Positions 38,347 to 46,163 of a stretch of DNA of 64,000 bases are shown piece by piece. Under the pieces are notes generated by a model that was given only the letters and a program-made list of their open reading frames with translations, was not told the origin of the DNA and searched no databases. How positions within the stretch are numbered: position 1 is the stretch's first letter; the number at the start of each line of letters is the position of its first letter. The stretch is from Lactobacillus sp. PV034 (GTDB lineage: Bacteria > Bacillota > Bacilli > Lactobacillales > Lactobacillaceae): NCBI RefSeq assembly GCF_014522305.1, contig NZ_CP041982.1, forward strand, positions 377,001-441,000, given 5' to 3'. The translations under genes and the position numbers were made by a program.

Positions 38347-38712
38347 TTAGTTTTTAACTAACTCAACAGTAGCATTAGCACATTGATCTGAAATCATCAT
38401 ATCAATGGGATATTGGCCATGATATTTTTCTAAATAAGCTTTTGTTACTTGTTCTTCTTCATTTTTATTATTGACTGGAAGATATTTAATTTTGACAATT
38501 TGTCCATCTACTTCAATTTGACCACCATTTTTAATACCTTCCTGATACCATTTACTTTCGCGTCCTTTTCCCGCACGTAGGTAAACACGGTCGCCAATAG
38601 TTACAGCCCAAAGAGGATTATCTTGAAAGGGTTCTTTATTATCATTATAAGGTTGATTTTGAATTGTAGTACTTTGATTAATTTTATCAATTCATTCTTT
38701 AGACCAAGTCAT
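38347..38712 (-). pseudogene. DUF2255-like protein with an in-frame stop at codon 7
   Basis: Starts MTWSKE, then TGA (complement of 38692-38694), then runs open for another 114 codons to TAA at 38347: IDKINQS..., PLWAVTIGDRVYLRAGKGRESKWYQ, ending ATVELVKN. The WAV-x8-YLRAG-x6-WYQ pattern and length match the DUF2255 family, where a Trp would fit at codon 7, so a TGG-to-TGA change is the simplest reading. Third gene of the merR-aldo/keto reductase operon. No good internal start is seen. Sequencing error cannot be ruled out. Confidence 0.75.
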
Positions 38713-38725
38713 TATATCTTCTCCT

Positions 38726-39658
38726 TTATTCGTTCATATCAGGTTCCCAACTACCAGTTGTATTAACATTAATTTTATCAGCGATTGCTTCTAATTCTTT
38801 AATTTCTGCTTCAGTTAAACGAGTGGCTACAACTTGCGCTGCATCTTCAACCTGATTAACTTTAGTCACCCCGATAATAGGGAAAGTACCTTTTGAAAGA
38901 GCCCAAGCCATAGCCGTTTGAGCTGCAGATAAATCGTGCTTTTCACCAATTTCCTTTAATTTATTAACTAAATCAGTTAATTCAGGTAATTTGTCATTGT
39001 AAACTTGCGCACGGACACTACCAGCAGGGAAGAGGATATTTACGTTATATTTCCCAGTTAGAGCTCCTTGCTCTAAAACCATATAAGCAAAGAATTCTAA
39101 GTTATTTTCTTTACAGTAATCTAGGATGCCAGCTTTTTCTGAGCTACGGTCTAATAAACTCAAATGATTTTGAACTGCATCTAATTTAAATCCTTCTTCA
39201 GCTAAGATTTCTTGAACTCTTTTAATTTCACTTAAAGTATGGTTAGAGACACCAATGTGTTTGATTTTTCCTTCTTTTAAAACTGGTAAAAGATCATGTG
39301 TCCATTTTTCAACATCTGCATCATTATGAATCCAGTAATAATCAATATAATCGGTTTTTAAACGCTTTAAACTTTCATCAAGCATAGTTTGAACCGGGTT
39401 AGTTGTAGCAGGTGCCATTTGAGGGGTAAATTTAGTAGAAATTGTTAATTCTTGACGTGGTGTGTCTGCCATTAGGTCACCTAAGATTGTTTCTGAACCA
39501 CCATTACCATATGCAGTTGCAGTATCAAAAAAAGTTAATCCTTTAGCAATAGCTGCATCATATACCGGTCTAAAGTGATCTTCATCATAACTATTACCAA
39601 AGTAACTATTGTTATCTCCCCAAGCCCAAGTTCCAAGGACAATTGTGTTTTGTGTCAT
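38726..39658 (-). CDS. Aldo/keto reductase
   Basis: 310 residues, NADPH-dependent carbonyl reductase family. Catalytic residues visible: Asp and Tyr in FFDTATAYGNGGSE, Lys in ISTKFTP, His in YYWIHNDAD. C-terminal cofactor-binding pattern includes FPIIGVTKVNQVEDA. Start at 39658 is set by AGGAGA; the open frame extends six codons upstream. Ten bases after the merR stop, so transcribed from the merR promoter, and probably part of an aldehyde or electrophile response. Confidence 0.92.
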   Translation of the reverse strand: MTQNTIVLGTWAWGDNNSYFGNSYDEDHFRPVYDAAIAKGLTFFDTATAYGNGGSETILGDLMADTPRQELTISTKFTPQMAPATTNPVQTMLDESLKRLKTDYIDYYWIHNDADVEKWTHDLLPVLKEGKIKHIGVSNHTLSEIKRVQEILAEEGFKLDAVQNHLSLLDRSSEKAGILDYCKENNLEFFAYMVLEQGALTGKYNVNILFPAGSVRAQVYNDKLPELTDLVNKLKEIGEKHDLSAAQTAMAWALSKGTFPIIGVTKVNQVEDAAQVVATRLTEAEIKELEAIADKINVNTTGSWEPDMNE

Positions 39659-39668
39659 AATTATTCTC

Positions 39669-40076
39669 CTAATCATCTAAAATTTTATATTCTTCAAAAT
39701 AGTTCTTATTTTCTTTGATTTCACCAGATTCATAAAGTGAAATCTTATGCTTTAATCGCTTAATTGAACGATTAAGATTTTTCTTTTTATCTTCTAACTC
39801 TTGTAGTTGTTCTTTTAAAAGATCTTCACGAGCAAGGAGAGTGCTATCTCCTTCACGTAACATATCTGCATAATCAATCAGTTTTTCGATAGGAACACCT
39901 GAATGTCGCAAGCAGACAATCATTTCAATCCAGCCTTGCATGCCTTCATTAAAGTAACGATTCCCATTACTTTTCCGTGGAATAGGGGGTAGTAAGCCAA
40001 TTCGCTCATAATAACGAATGGTATCTGGTTTAATATCGTATTTTTTACTAATTTGGGTAATAGTTAAATCTGCCAT
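39669..40076 (-). CDS. MerR-family regulator, AdhR/NmlR-like
   Basis: 135 residues: MerR helix-turn-helix and wing (ITQISKKYDIKPDTIRYYERIGLLPP, SNGNRYF), then a single cysteine, Cys55, in EMIVCLRHSGVPIEKL, and a dimerising coiled coil. The Cys position matches the thiol sensor of the AdhR/NmlR group, which responds to aldehydes. Start set by AGGAGG. The gene lies behind a 19-bp-spacer promoter, and the same element precedes the alcohol dehydrogenase, so it probably controls itself, the aldo/keto reductase and the dehydrogenase. Confidence 0.9.
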   Translation of the reverse strand: MADLTITQISKKYDIKPDTIRYYERIGLLPPIPRKSNGNRYFNEGMQGWIEMIVCLRHSGVPIEKLIDYADMLREGDSTLLAREDLLKEQLQELEDKKKNLNRSIKRLKHKISLYESGEIKENKNYFEEYKILDD

Positions 40077-40095
40077 TGCTATACCTCCTAAATTT

Positions 40096-40126
40096 AATGT
40101 ACTACTTAGAGTTAACTCTAAGTCAA
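40096..40126 (-). promoter_or_regulatory. MerR-type promoter and operator of merR
   Basis: On the minus strand: TTGACT (-35, 40121-40126), a 19-base spacer, TACATT (-10, 40096-40101). The spacer carries most of a perfect 20-bp palindrome (40104-40123) with half-site ACTTAGAGTT. Overlong spacers with a central palindrome are the hallmark of MerR-activated promoters. Confidence 0.88.
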
Positions 40127-40164
40127 CAATTATAATTAAATATTTAATCACCTTATAATTACTA

Positions 40165-41197
40165 TTAATCAATTTTAAGATAAGATTTAATTGTTTTCCG
40201 ATCAGCCATATCTTGATAAGCATCGTTAATCTCTTCCAGAGTATAAGTATGAGTAAAAACTTTTCCTGGATTAATTCTGCCTTCTAAAACGGCTTTAAGT
40301 AAAATTTCTTTATCATAAGTAGTAACGGATGCAGGTCCACCTGCTAAAGCTTTATCTTGATAGAAAGTTTGTGCAGGATCAATCTTACTTCCATGAGGCA
40401 GACCGACACGGCCAATAATTGAGCCTGGACGACCTACTTGCAGTGCTTCTTGAGTTTGATTGTTCAGTTCCCCCACATTCTAAGACAGCATCAGCACTAC
40501 CATTTGTAGTTTCAAGTAATTGCTTAATTCCTTCATCACCACGTGTAGCGATATTTTCAGTTGCACCAAATTCACGAGCTAAAACCTCACGATCAGCATG
40601 ACGACTAGTTGAAATAATGCGATTAGCTCCGCGCATTTTAGCTGCAATAATTGCGCAAAGTCCAACAGCTCCATCACCTAAAACAATTACAGTATCGCCT
40701 GGTTTTACATTGGCTACTCGGGCAGCATGATAGCCAGTAGCCATTACATCAGCTAAGGTTAAAAGAGATTTTAACATTCCTTCACTATAATCTTCAGGTT
40801 TACCTGGAACCTTAACTAATGCCCATTGACCGTATTTAAAACGTAAATATTCAGCTTGAAAGCCATCACTCCAATTATCGTTGTGACTCATGCATACGCC
40901 ATCAAAGCCAGCTAAACAAGCACGACAGTGACCGCAGCCATGGGTAAAGGGCACAATAACAAAGTCGCCTGGTTTCACACTTGTAATATCTTTACCCACA
41001 GCTTCGACAATTCCCAAAGCTTCATGGCCAGAATTAATTAAACCCTTTTCGGGAACATCATGATAAGTCCATAAATCAGACCCGCAGACACAAGTGCGAA
41101 CTACACGAATTAAAACATCTTGATCATTTTTAATTACTGGTTTGTCTACTTCAACGAGTTCAATTTTGTTATTTAGTTTAAATTTAGTACTTTTCAT
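40165..41197 (-). pseudogene. Zinc-dependent alcohol dehydrogenase, frameshifted
   Basis: Medium-chain dehydrogenase/reductase, about 343 residues if intact. The 5' part has CVCGSDLW (catalytic zinc), SGHEALGIVEAVG, the four structural-zinc cysteines in HGCGHCRACLAGFDGVC and the Rossmann motif VLGDGAVGLCA. The frame breaks after LECGGTEQS; the rest (TQEALQVGRPGSIIG, then KVFTHTYTLEEINDAY to SYLKID) is in the next frame. One extra base in the AAA at 40455-40457 (complement) explains it, and total length is 3n+1. Preceded by its own MerR-type promoter. Confidence 0.85.
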
Positions 41198-41228
41198 ATC
41201 TTTTGCTCCTTTGTTTAGTTTAAGGAAC

Positions 41229-41259
41229 AGTTTACTACCTTGAGTTAGCTCTAAGTCAA
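41229..41259 (-). promoter_or_regulatory. Second MerR-type promoter, upstream of the alcohol dehydrogenase
   Basis: Minus strand: TTGACT (41254-41259), 19-base spacer, TAAACT (41229-41234). The spacer palindrome has half-sites CTTAGAG and CTCAAG, one step from the perfect operator at 40104-40123. Shared operator design suggests one regulator for both units. Confidence 0.85.
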
Positions 41260-41367
41260 TATTTTTATTTATAGTTTTTGAGAATAGTTTTTAATAACAA
41301 AAAGGCATTTTAATTCGGAGATAGTAAATGTTACAATCTCTTCAAAACAATTATTTAGGAGGAAAAA

Positions 41368-41868
41368 ATGAAAAGAATCAAGCTTTTGCTAATTGCTGCT
41401 TGCATATTATTTTTAGCTGGATGTAGCACACATGGATCCCATTTACAAAGTCATGAAATGGTAAATACTGGAAAAAATAATAGTAAAAGCGAGAATAAAA
41501 AATTGACAAATTTAAAAATTACGATTGATGGCAAAATTTTAAATGCACAGTTAAATTCAACGGCGGCAGCTAAAGAGTTTAAACAAGAGTTACCTAAAAC
41601 CTTAACTTTTACTAGTTTTATGAGTAATCCCGAAAAAATGGCAGATTTAAATCATTCTCTATCTTTAAAAGGGATGAGTACCGGCGAGGAAGGTAAGGCG
41701 GGTGAAATTGGTTAGTGGGCACCTGATAGAAGGATTATCTTTTATTATGGACACGTCGATTATTATCCAGGTATTCATATTATTGGTAAATTTACAACTG
41801 AAGATTATCATAAAGTAGTAAGTAAAATGAAAGATAATACTAAAGTAAAAATAGAATTAGCAAGATAA
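41368..41868 (+). pseudogene. Lipoprotein with cyclophilin-like domain, in-frame amber stop
   Basis: A lipoprotein signal (KLLLIAACILFLAGCST, lipobox LAGC) leads into a cyclophilin-like domain: ITIDGKILNAQL, LPKTLTF, then GKAGEIG followed by TAG at 41713-41715. The same frame continues WAPDRRIIFYYGHVDYYPGIHIIGKF to TAA at 41866-41868. Related domains have Tyr at the stop position (GEIGYWAP), so TAT or TAC to TAG is likely. AGGAGG ribosome site. The truncated 115-residue product would lack the end of the fold. Confidence 0.75.
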
Positions 41869-41878
41869 GGAGAAGAGT

Positions 41879-42766
41879 ATGCAACACAAAAGCGCTAATA
41901 TTGTCGCATTTGTAATATTGTTGATTGCGATTATTTGTGGATGTTGGTTTGCATTAAGCCAAAACAACCAGAACCAACAGGTGGTTACTAAGAAAATTAC
42001 ATATAAAAATGTCCCAACTTTCTTTTTTCATGGTTGGGGGAGCAGTTATCATGCTGAAGAAGATATGGTGAATGCTATTAGAAATGCGAAAGTAACTGAT
42101 AACGTGATTCGCATCAATGTTACTAAAAATCAAAAAGTAATTTTCCATGGTCATTTAAAAAAGAATGCTAAAAATCCAATCATTGAAGTAAACTTTGATG
42201 ACAATAAGTTAAATGCCTATCGGGGTAATTATGCCGATGGCTATAAAGATTTAGGAGCTAAATACGTCAAAGCAGCAATTATTGCTGTTAATGAAAAATA
42301 TCATTATAAAAATATCAATATCGTAGCTCACTCAATGGGTAACTTAGAAACAGCTTATTATTTTGAACAATATCCTAATTTACAAAAGAAATATCCAGTA
42401 GATCATTTTATTTCGATTGCTGGCCACTACGACGGTATTATTGGTGAAAATGATAGTCAAAATAGATTAAAACTTAATGCCAAAACTGGTAAACCAAATA
42501 TTATCCAACCAGAATACCGTGGACTTTTGCCTTTGCGCCAGACTTTCCCAAGAAACACTCGTGTGTTAAACATCTTTGGTAATTTGGAAGATGGTACTAA
42601 TTCTGACGGGGATGTTTCAAATAATTCTGCTAAATCACTGAAATACTTGGTTGCAGGTCGTGCAAAGAGCTATCGGAACTTGATGATTAAGGGGAAAAAT
42701 GCGCAACATAGTAAATTACATAATAACCAAGAAGTAAATAAAGCGATTATTAATTTCTTGTGGTAA
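41879..42766 (+). CDS. Secreted or membrane-anchored alpha/beta hydrolase (DUF915)
   Basis: 295 residues. An N-terminal hydrophobic signal-anchor (IVAFVILLIAIICGCWFAL) precedes an alpha/beta hydrolase: oxyanion region FFHGWGSSYHAEE, nucleophile elbow VAHSMGNLE, acid in DGTNSDGDVSN, and histidine in NAQHSKLH. This matches the DUF915 group of extracellular hydrolases common in lactobacilli. AGGAGAAG ribosome site ten bases after the lipoprotein pseudogene. Substrate unknown. Confidence 0.85.
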   Translation: MQHKSANIVAFVILLIAIICGCWFALSQNNQNQQVVTKKITYKNVPTFFFHGWGSSYHAEEDMVNAIRNAKVTDNVIRINVTKNQKVIFHGHLKKNAKNPIIEVNFDDNKLNAYRGNYADGYKDLGAKYVKAAIIAVNEKYHYKNINIVAHSMGNLETAYYFEQYPNLQKKYPVDHFISIAGHYDGIIGENDSQNRLKLNAKTGKPNIIQPEYRGLLPLRQTFPRNTRVLNIFGNLEDGTNSDGDVSNNSAKSLKYLVAGRAKSYRNLMIKGKNAQHSKLHNNQEVNKAIINFLW

Positions 42767-42767
42767 C

Positions 42768-42800
42768 AAAAAGTCGTTGCTTTTAGGGCAACGACTTTTT
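42768..42800. terminator. Bidirectional terminator
   Basis: AAAAAGTCGTTGC (42768-42780) pairs with its complement at 42788-42800; lies between the convergent hydrolase and NADH oxidase genes. Confidence 0.9.
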
Positions 42801-42822
42801 ATGGTTCAAATTATTCAATTAT

Positions 42823-44187
42823 TTAGAATCTTGCTCGACCTAAAGCATGTTGAGCAGCTAAATTAAGCAAACTCCATTGACGATCAAATCCTGGTTGGAA
42901 GAAGAAGTCTTGTTCTGCCAAGTCTTCAAGAGTCATCTTATGACTAATTGCTAGAGCTAGAACATTTCCTTGAGTAGTAATATCATATTTAGATAATACT
43001 GCACCACCTAAAATCTGATGGGTAAGTTGGTTAAACGTTAAACTTACATAAACTTCTGGATTATTTGTACTTGGTACATAAGCTGGACGCATAGAATCTT
43101 CATAATAACTTTCTGCATGATCAATTCCTAATTTCTTAGCAGAAAATTCATTTAATCCTGCGGTAGCAAATTTATAATCAAAGAAACTTAAAGCTGATGC
43201 ACCCACAACTCCTTTGAAAGGATACGCAGGTTTTTTATCAAATATATTATTTACAATATATTGAGCTTCACGTCTGGCAGTAGTTGCCAAAGCAATTGGC
43301 ATCTTTTGATTGGCGGGAATGGAGAGAGGCTTAATTGCATCCCCAATTGCCATAATATCTTCATGATTAGTACGTAAATAAGCATCAGTTTTAATAAAAC
43401 CACGTTCGTCTAAATCAATTACGTCTTTAAGCCAAGCAGTAGCAGGTTTTACACCAGCAGCAATTACTACTAAGTCGGCATCAACGTCTCCGTTGTCAGT
43501 TTTAACCTTAGTTACAGTCTTATCACCTTCAAAACCAAGAATTTTTGCTCCCATCTTAAGGTCCATATGTTCTTCAAAAATAGGCTCCAAAATATGAGTG
43601 AATTTTTGATTTAAATAAGTTTCAAGTGGGTGATCAATCATATCCATTAAAGTTACATGTTTGCCAGCTTTAGCAAATACTTCACTCGCTTCAGTACCGA
43701 TATACCCCGCTCCGATTATTGCCACATTTTTAATTGCGGGATCGTTAGCAGCATCTTTGAGTTGGATTGCCCAATCACGACCACGCATTAAATATATATT
43801 ACCTAAATCATTTCCCGGAACTGGCAGAGTCTGCGGTTTAACACCAGAAGACAAAATTAATTTGTCATAGTGAACATCTTTACTGGTATCAGTTTCTAAA
43901 TCTTTTACTGTTACTGTATGTTTATCTGGATCGATATCAGTCACTAAATGATTGGCATAGATATGACCACCACGTCTTTCAATATCTTCAGCTTTAAAAT
44001 TACGGACATCATCACGATGAGTTACTTTATCTTCTAGGTATAGTTGCATTCCGCACGACATAAATGAAATAAAGTCAGCTGCTTCATAAACTGTTACATC
44101 TACGTCGTCATACTTATCTAATAATTCAATGGCAGATTCATGACCGCCATGAGAAGCTCCGACAATAACTACTTTGCGTTTATCCAT
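42823..44187 (-). CDS. nox: FAD-dependent NADH oxidase, probably water-forming
   Basis: 454 residues. N-terminal FAD-binding motif VVIVGASHGGHESAIELL, redox-active single Cys in FISFMSCGMQLYLED (about residue 42), NAD-binding IIGAGYIGTEASEVF, second FAD motif IMAIGDA and a C-terminal dimerisation domain. A single Cys rather than a CxxxxC disulfide marks the NADH oxidase/peroxidase group; in lactobacilli these usually reduce oxygen to water and regenerate NAD. AAGGAGG sets the start at 44187. Confidence 0.92.
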   Translation of the reverse strand: MDKRKVVIVGASHGGHESAIELLDKYDDVDVTVYEAADFISFMSCGMQLYLEDKVTHRDDVRNFKAEDIERRGGHIYANHLVTDIDPDKHTVTVKDLETDTSKDVHYDKLILSSGVKPQTLPVPGNDLGNIYLMRGRDWAIQLKDAANDPAIKNVAIIGAGYIGTEASEVFAKAGKHVTLMDMIDHPLETYLNQKFTHILEPIFEEHMDLKMGAKILGFEGDKTVTKVKTDNGDVDADLVVIAAGVKPATAWLKDVIDLDERGFIKTDAYLRTNHEDIMAIGDAIKPLSIPANQKMPIALATTARREAQYIVNNIFDKKPAYPFKGVVGASALSFFDYKFATAGLNEFSAKKLGIDHAESYYEDSMRPAYVPSTNNPEVYVSLTFNQLTHQILGGAVLSKYDITTQGNVLALAISHKMTLEDLAEQDFFFQPGFDRQWSLLNLAAQHALGRARF

Positions 44188-44261
44188 TGGAAAAACCTCC
44201 TTAAATACAATCACCATAATTTTAGTTTAGGAGCTTTTCCGGCAAAATAAAAATTATTAGC

Positions 44262-44645
44262 TTAAGAATAGGAACATATCTCTACTAAATTTTGATCAGG
44301 ATCTCGTAAATAGATTGATTTCATTTCTCCTTTAGCACCATGACGAATAACTGGTCCTAATTCAAGCGGGATATGTTTGTGTCTTAGTTCTTGGCATACT
44401 TCTTCAAGAGAAGAACTGGTTTGAAGGCAAAAATCAAATGCACCGGCAACTAAATTCTTAGCTACGATTGAATTAGAGCTATTAGTTAGAGGCCGCAATT
44501 TGATTAAACTAGAACCAATTCTAAAATTGATACTCCCATTATTTGATTCAATTAGCGGTAAATTTAAAGTATCTCGATAAAAAGCGATGGATTTATCTAA
44601 ATTAGCTACTGTTATGACAAAGTGATCGAGATTAGTTAGTTTCAT
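44262..44645 (-). CDS. VOC-family (glyoxalase/dioxygenase-like) protein
   Basis: 127 residues, one VOC module pair: LDHFVITVANLDKSIAFYRDTLNLPL at the N-terminus and YLRDPDQNLVEICSYS at the C-terminus, giving candidate metal ligands His8 and the terminal Glu. AAAGGAAG sets the start at 44645; a long open frame upstream is hydrophobic noise in AT-rich DNA. Many relatives are annotated as virulence-associated or fosfomycin-type proteins, but the substrate is unknown. Confidence 0.82.
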   Translation of the reverse strand: MKLTNLDHFVITVANLDKSIAFYRDTLNLPLIESNNGSINFRIGSSLIKLRPLTNSSNSIVAKNLVAGAFDFCLQTSSSLEEVCQELRHKHIPLELGPVIRHGAKGEMKSIYLRDPDQNLVEICSYS

Positions 44646-44810
44646 TCGAACATACTTCCTTTCATAATAAAAGATTATCTTTAGTTTAATTAAATTAACT
44701 AATTGATCAAATAAAGAATTACTCACTTTTATAAAGAAAAATATTACCTTAATTGTATTTAGTAAGTTAAAATAAACTATATTTACAGTAAAGTAAAGGA
44801 ACATAAGATT

Positions 44811-45662
44811 ATGAAAGAAAAAACTTCATTAGTTTTAGAAGGTGGAGCAATTCGAGATATCTTCACAACCGGTGTCTTGGATGTTTTTTTAGACAATAAT
44901 ATTACATTTGATCAAGCAGTAGGTGTTTCAGCTGGGGCTGCTTTTGGAGTAAATTATAAGTCTCATCAACCCCAAAGAGCCTTGCGTTATAATAAACGCT
45001 TTGCTAAAGATGATCACTATGCTAGTTTAAAAAGTTGGCGCAAGACTGGGAATCTTTATAACGTAGAGATGTGTTACCACATTATTCCTGATTTGATAGA
45101 TTACTTTGATTATGATGCCTTTGCCAGAGATCCCATGGATTTTTGGGTATGTGCAACCGATATTCAAACAGGAGAACCAACTTTTCATCGCTTGATTAGT
45201 GGTAGAGGGGAAGACATGAATTGGATCAGAGCTTCAGCTTCAATCCCAGTTTTTGCTACTCCAGTTGAAATTGATGGGCGTACTTATTGGGATGGTGGCG
45301 TTAGTGATTCAATTCCAATTGATTTTTTTCCTCGCTTTGGTCCTACCAAGCAAGTTGTGATTACTACGCAGCCTCGTGATTACCGCAAGACTCCAGGTAA
45401 ACACCAAAGACTTTATTCGCGAATTTTTAAAGACTACCCAGCTGTTAAGGCAAGAGTTTTGAATCGGGCTAATGATTATAACCACACTTTAGAAAAAATG
45501 CTGGAATTAGAAAAAGCTGGAGAAATGTTAGTAATTGCCCCACCTGAACCCTTAAAAGTCAAAACCTTTAAAAATTCTCCGCAAGCAGTGCAACATATTT
45601 ATGACATTGGGGTTAAAACTGCTTATAATAATCTTCAAAAGATTAGACAGTTTTTAAACTAA
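44811..45662 (+). CDS. Patatin-like phospholipase
   Basis: 283 residues. Oxyanion hole LVLEGGAIRDIFTTGVLD, nucleophile GVSAGAAFG (GxSxG) and catalytic aspartate in YWDGGVSDSIP. Resembles bacterial YjjU/RssA-type patatins, presumed cytoplasmic lipid acyl hydrolases. No signal peptide. Divergent from the VOC gene. The AAAGGAAC ribosome site precedes the ATG. Confidence 0.9.
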   Translation: MKEKTSLVLEGGAIRDIFTTGVLDVFLDNNITFDQAVGVSAGAAFGVNYKSHQPQRALRYNKRFAKDDHYASLKSWRKTGNLYNVEMCYHIIPDLIDYFDYDAFARDPMDFWVCATDIQTGEPTFHRLISGRGEDMNWIRASASIPVFATPVEIDGRTYWDGGVSDSIPIDFFPRFGPTKQVVITTQPRDYRKTPGKHQRLYSRIFKDYPAVKARVLNRANDYNHTLEKMLELEKAGEMLVIAPPEPLKVKTFKNSPQAVQHIYDIGVKTAYNNLQKIRQFLN

Positions 45663-45681
45663 GAAGTAGAACTTCTATTAT

Positions 45682-45710
45682 TTGATTGCTACGCTGATTC
45701 TTTTTATAAT
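45682..45710 (+). promoter_or_regulatory. Promoter of the small gene at 45760
   Basis: TTGATT (45682-45687), exactly 17 bases, TATAAT (45705-45710). Confidence 0.65.
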
Positions 45711-45759
45711 TTATATGAAAGTATTATTAATGAATCTTCAAGAAAAGGAGTTGTGAATT

Positions 45760-45990
45760 ATGAGTGCAAATGAAAAGATTATTGCATTAGTTAAACCAGA
45801 ATACTTAGAAAAAATTCCTAAGATGTTTCGTAAGCATGCTATGGAAGGAACTTGCAATTTAATCGCTCATGAACATGCAAGCCTTTATGCGGCCTTTGAA
45901 GGAGAACCTAGTGCTGCAGATAAAGAAGAAATGACCAAATTAGTTAATGGCATTTTTGAGCAAAGAATGAAGAAGCATAAATTCTTATAA
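45760..45990 (+). CDS. Small protein of unknown function
   Basis: 76 residues, no membrane segment, charged and mostly helical in appearance, with a His/Met/Cys-containing centre (HAMEGTCNLIAHEHASLYAAFEG). I recognise no family. It is very probably real: its own near-consensus promoter, an AAAAGGAG ribosome site and a dedicated terminator make a complete single-gene transcription unit. Confidence 0.75.
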   Translation: MSANEKIIALVKPEYLEKIPKMFRKHAMEGTCNLIAHEHASLYAAFEGEPSAADKEEMTKLVNGIFEQRMKKHKFL

Positions 45991-46009
45991 ATTACCTATT
46001 TGATCAATG

Positions 46010-46044
46010 AAAGCATATTTCACTTTAAAGAAATATGCTTTTTT
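46010..46044 (+). terminator. Terminator after the small gene
   Basis: AAAGCATATTTC (46010-46021) pairs with its complement at 46030-46041, followed by Ts. Confidence 0.85.
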
Positions 46045-46163
46045 ATTTCTTAGATTAAAAAACAACTCTGATTACACGTTAAACAATAGCTTATTTAACT
46101 ATATTGGTGTTACAATAACATAGTTAGCTTAAGTAAGTATTTAATAAAGAAAGAAGTAGGAAA

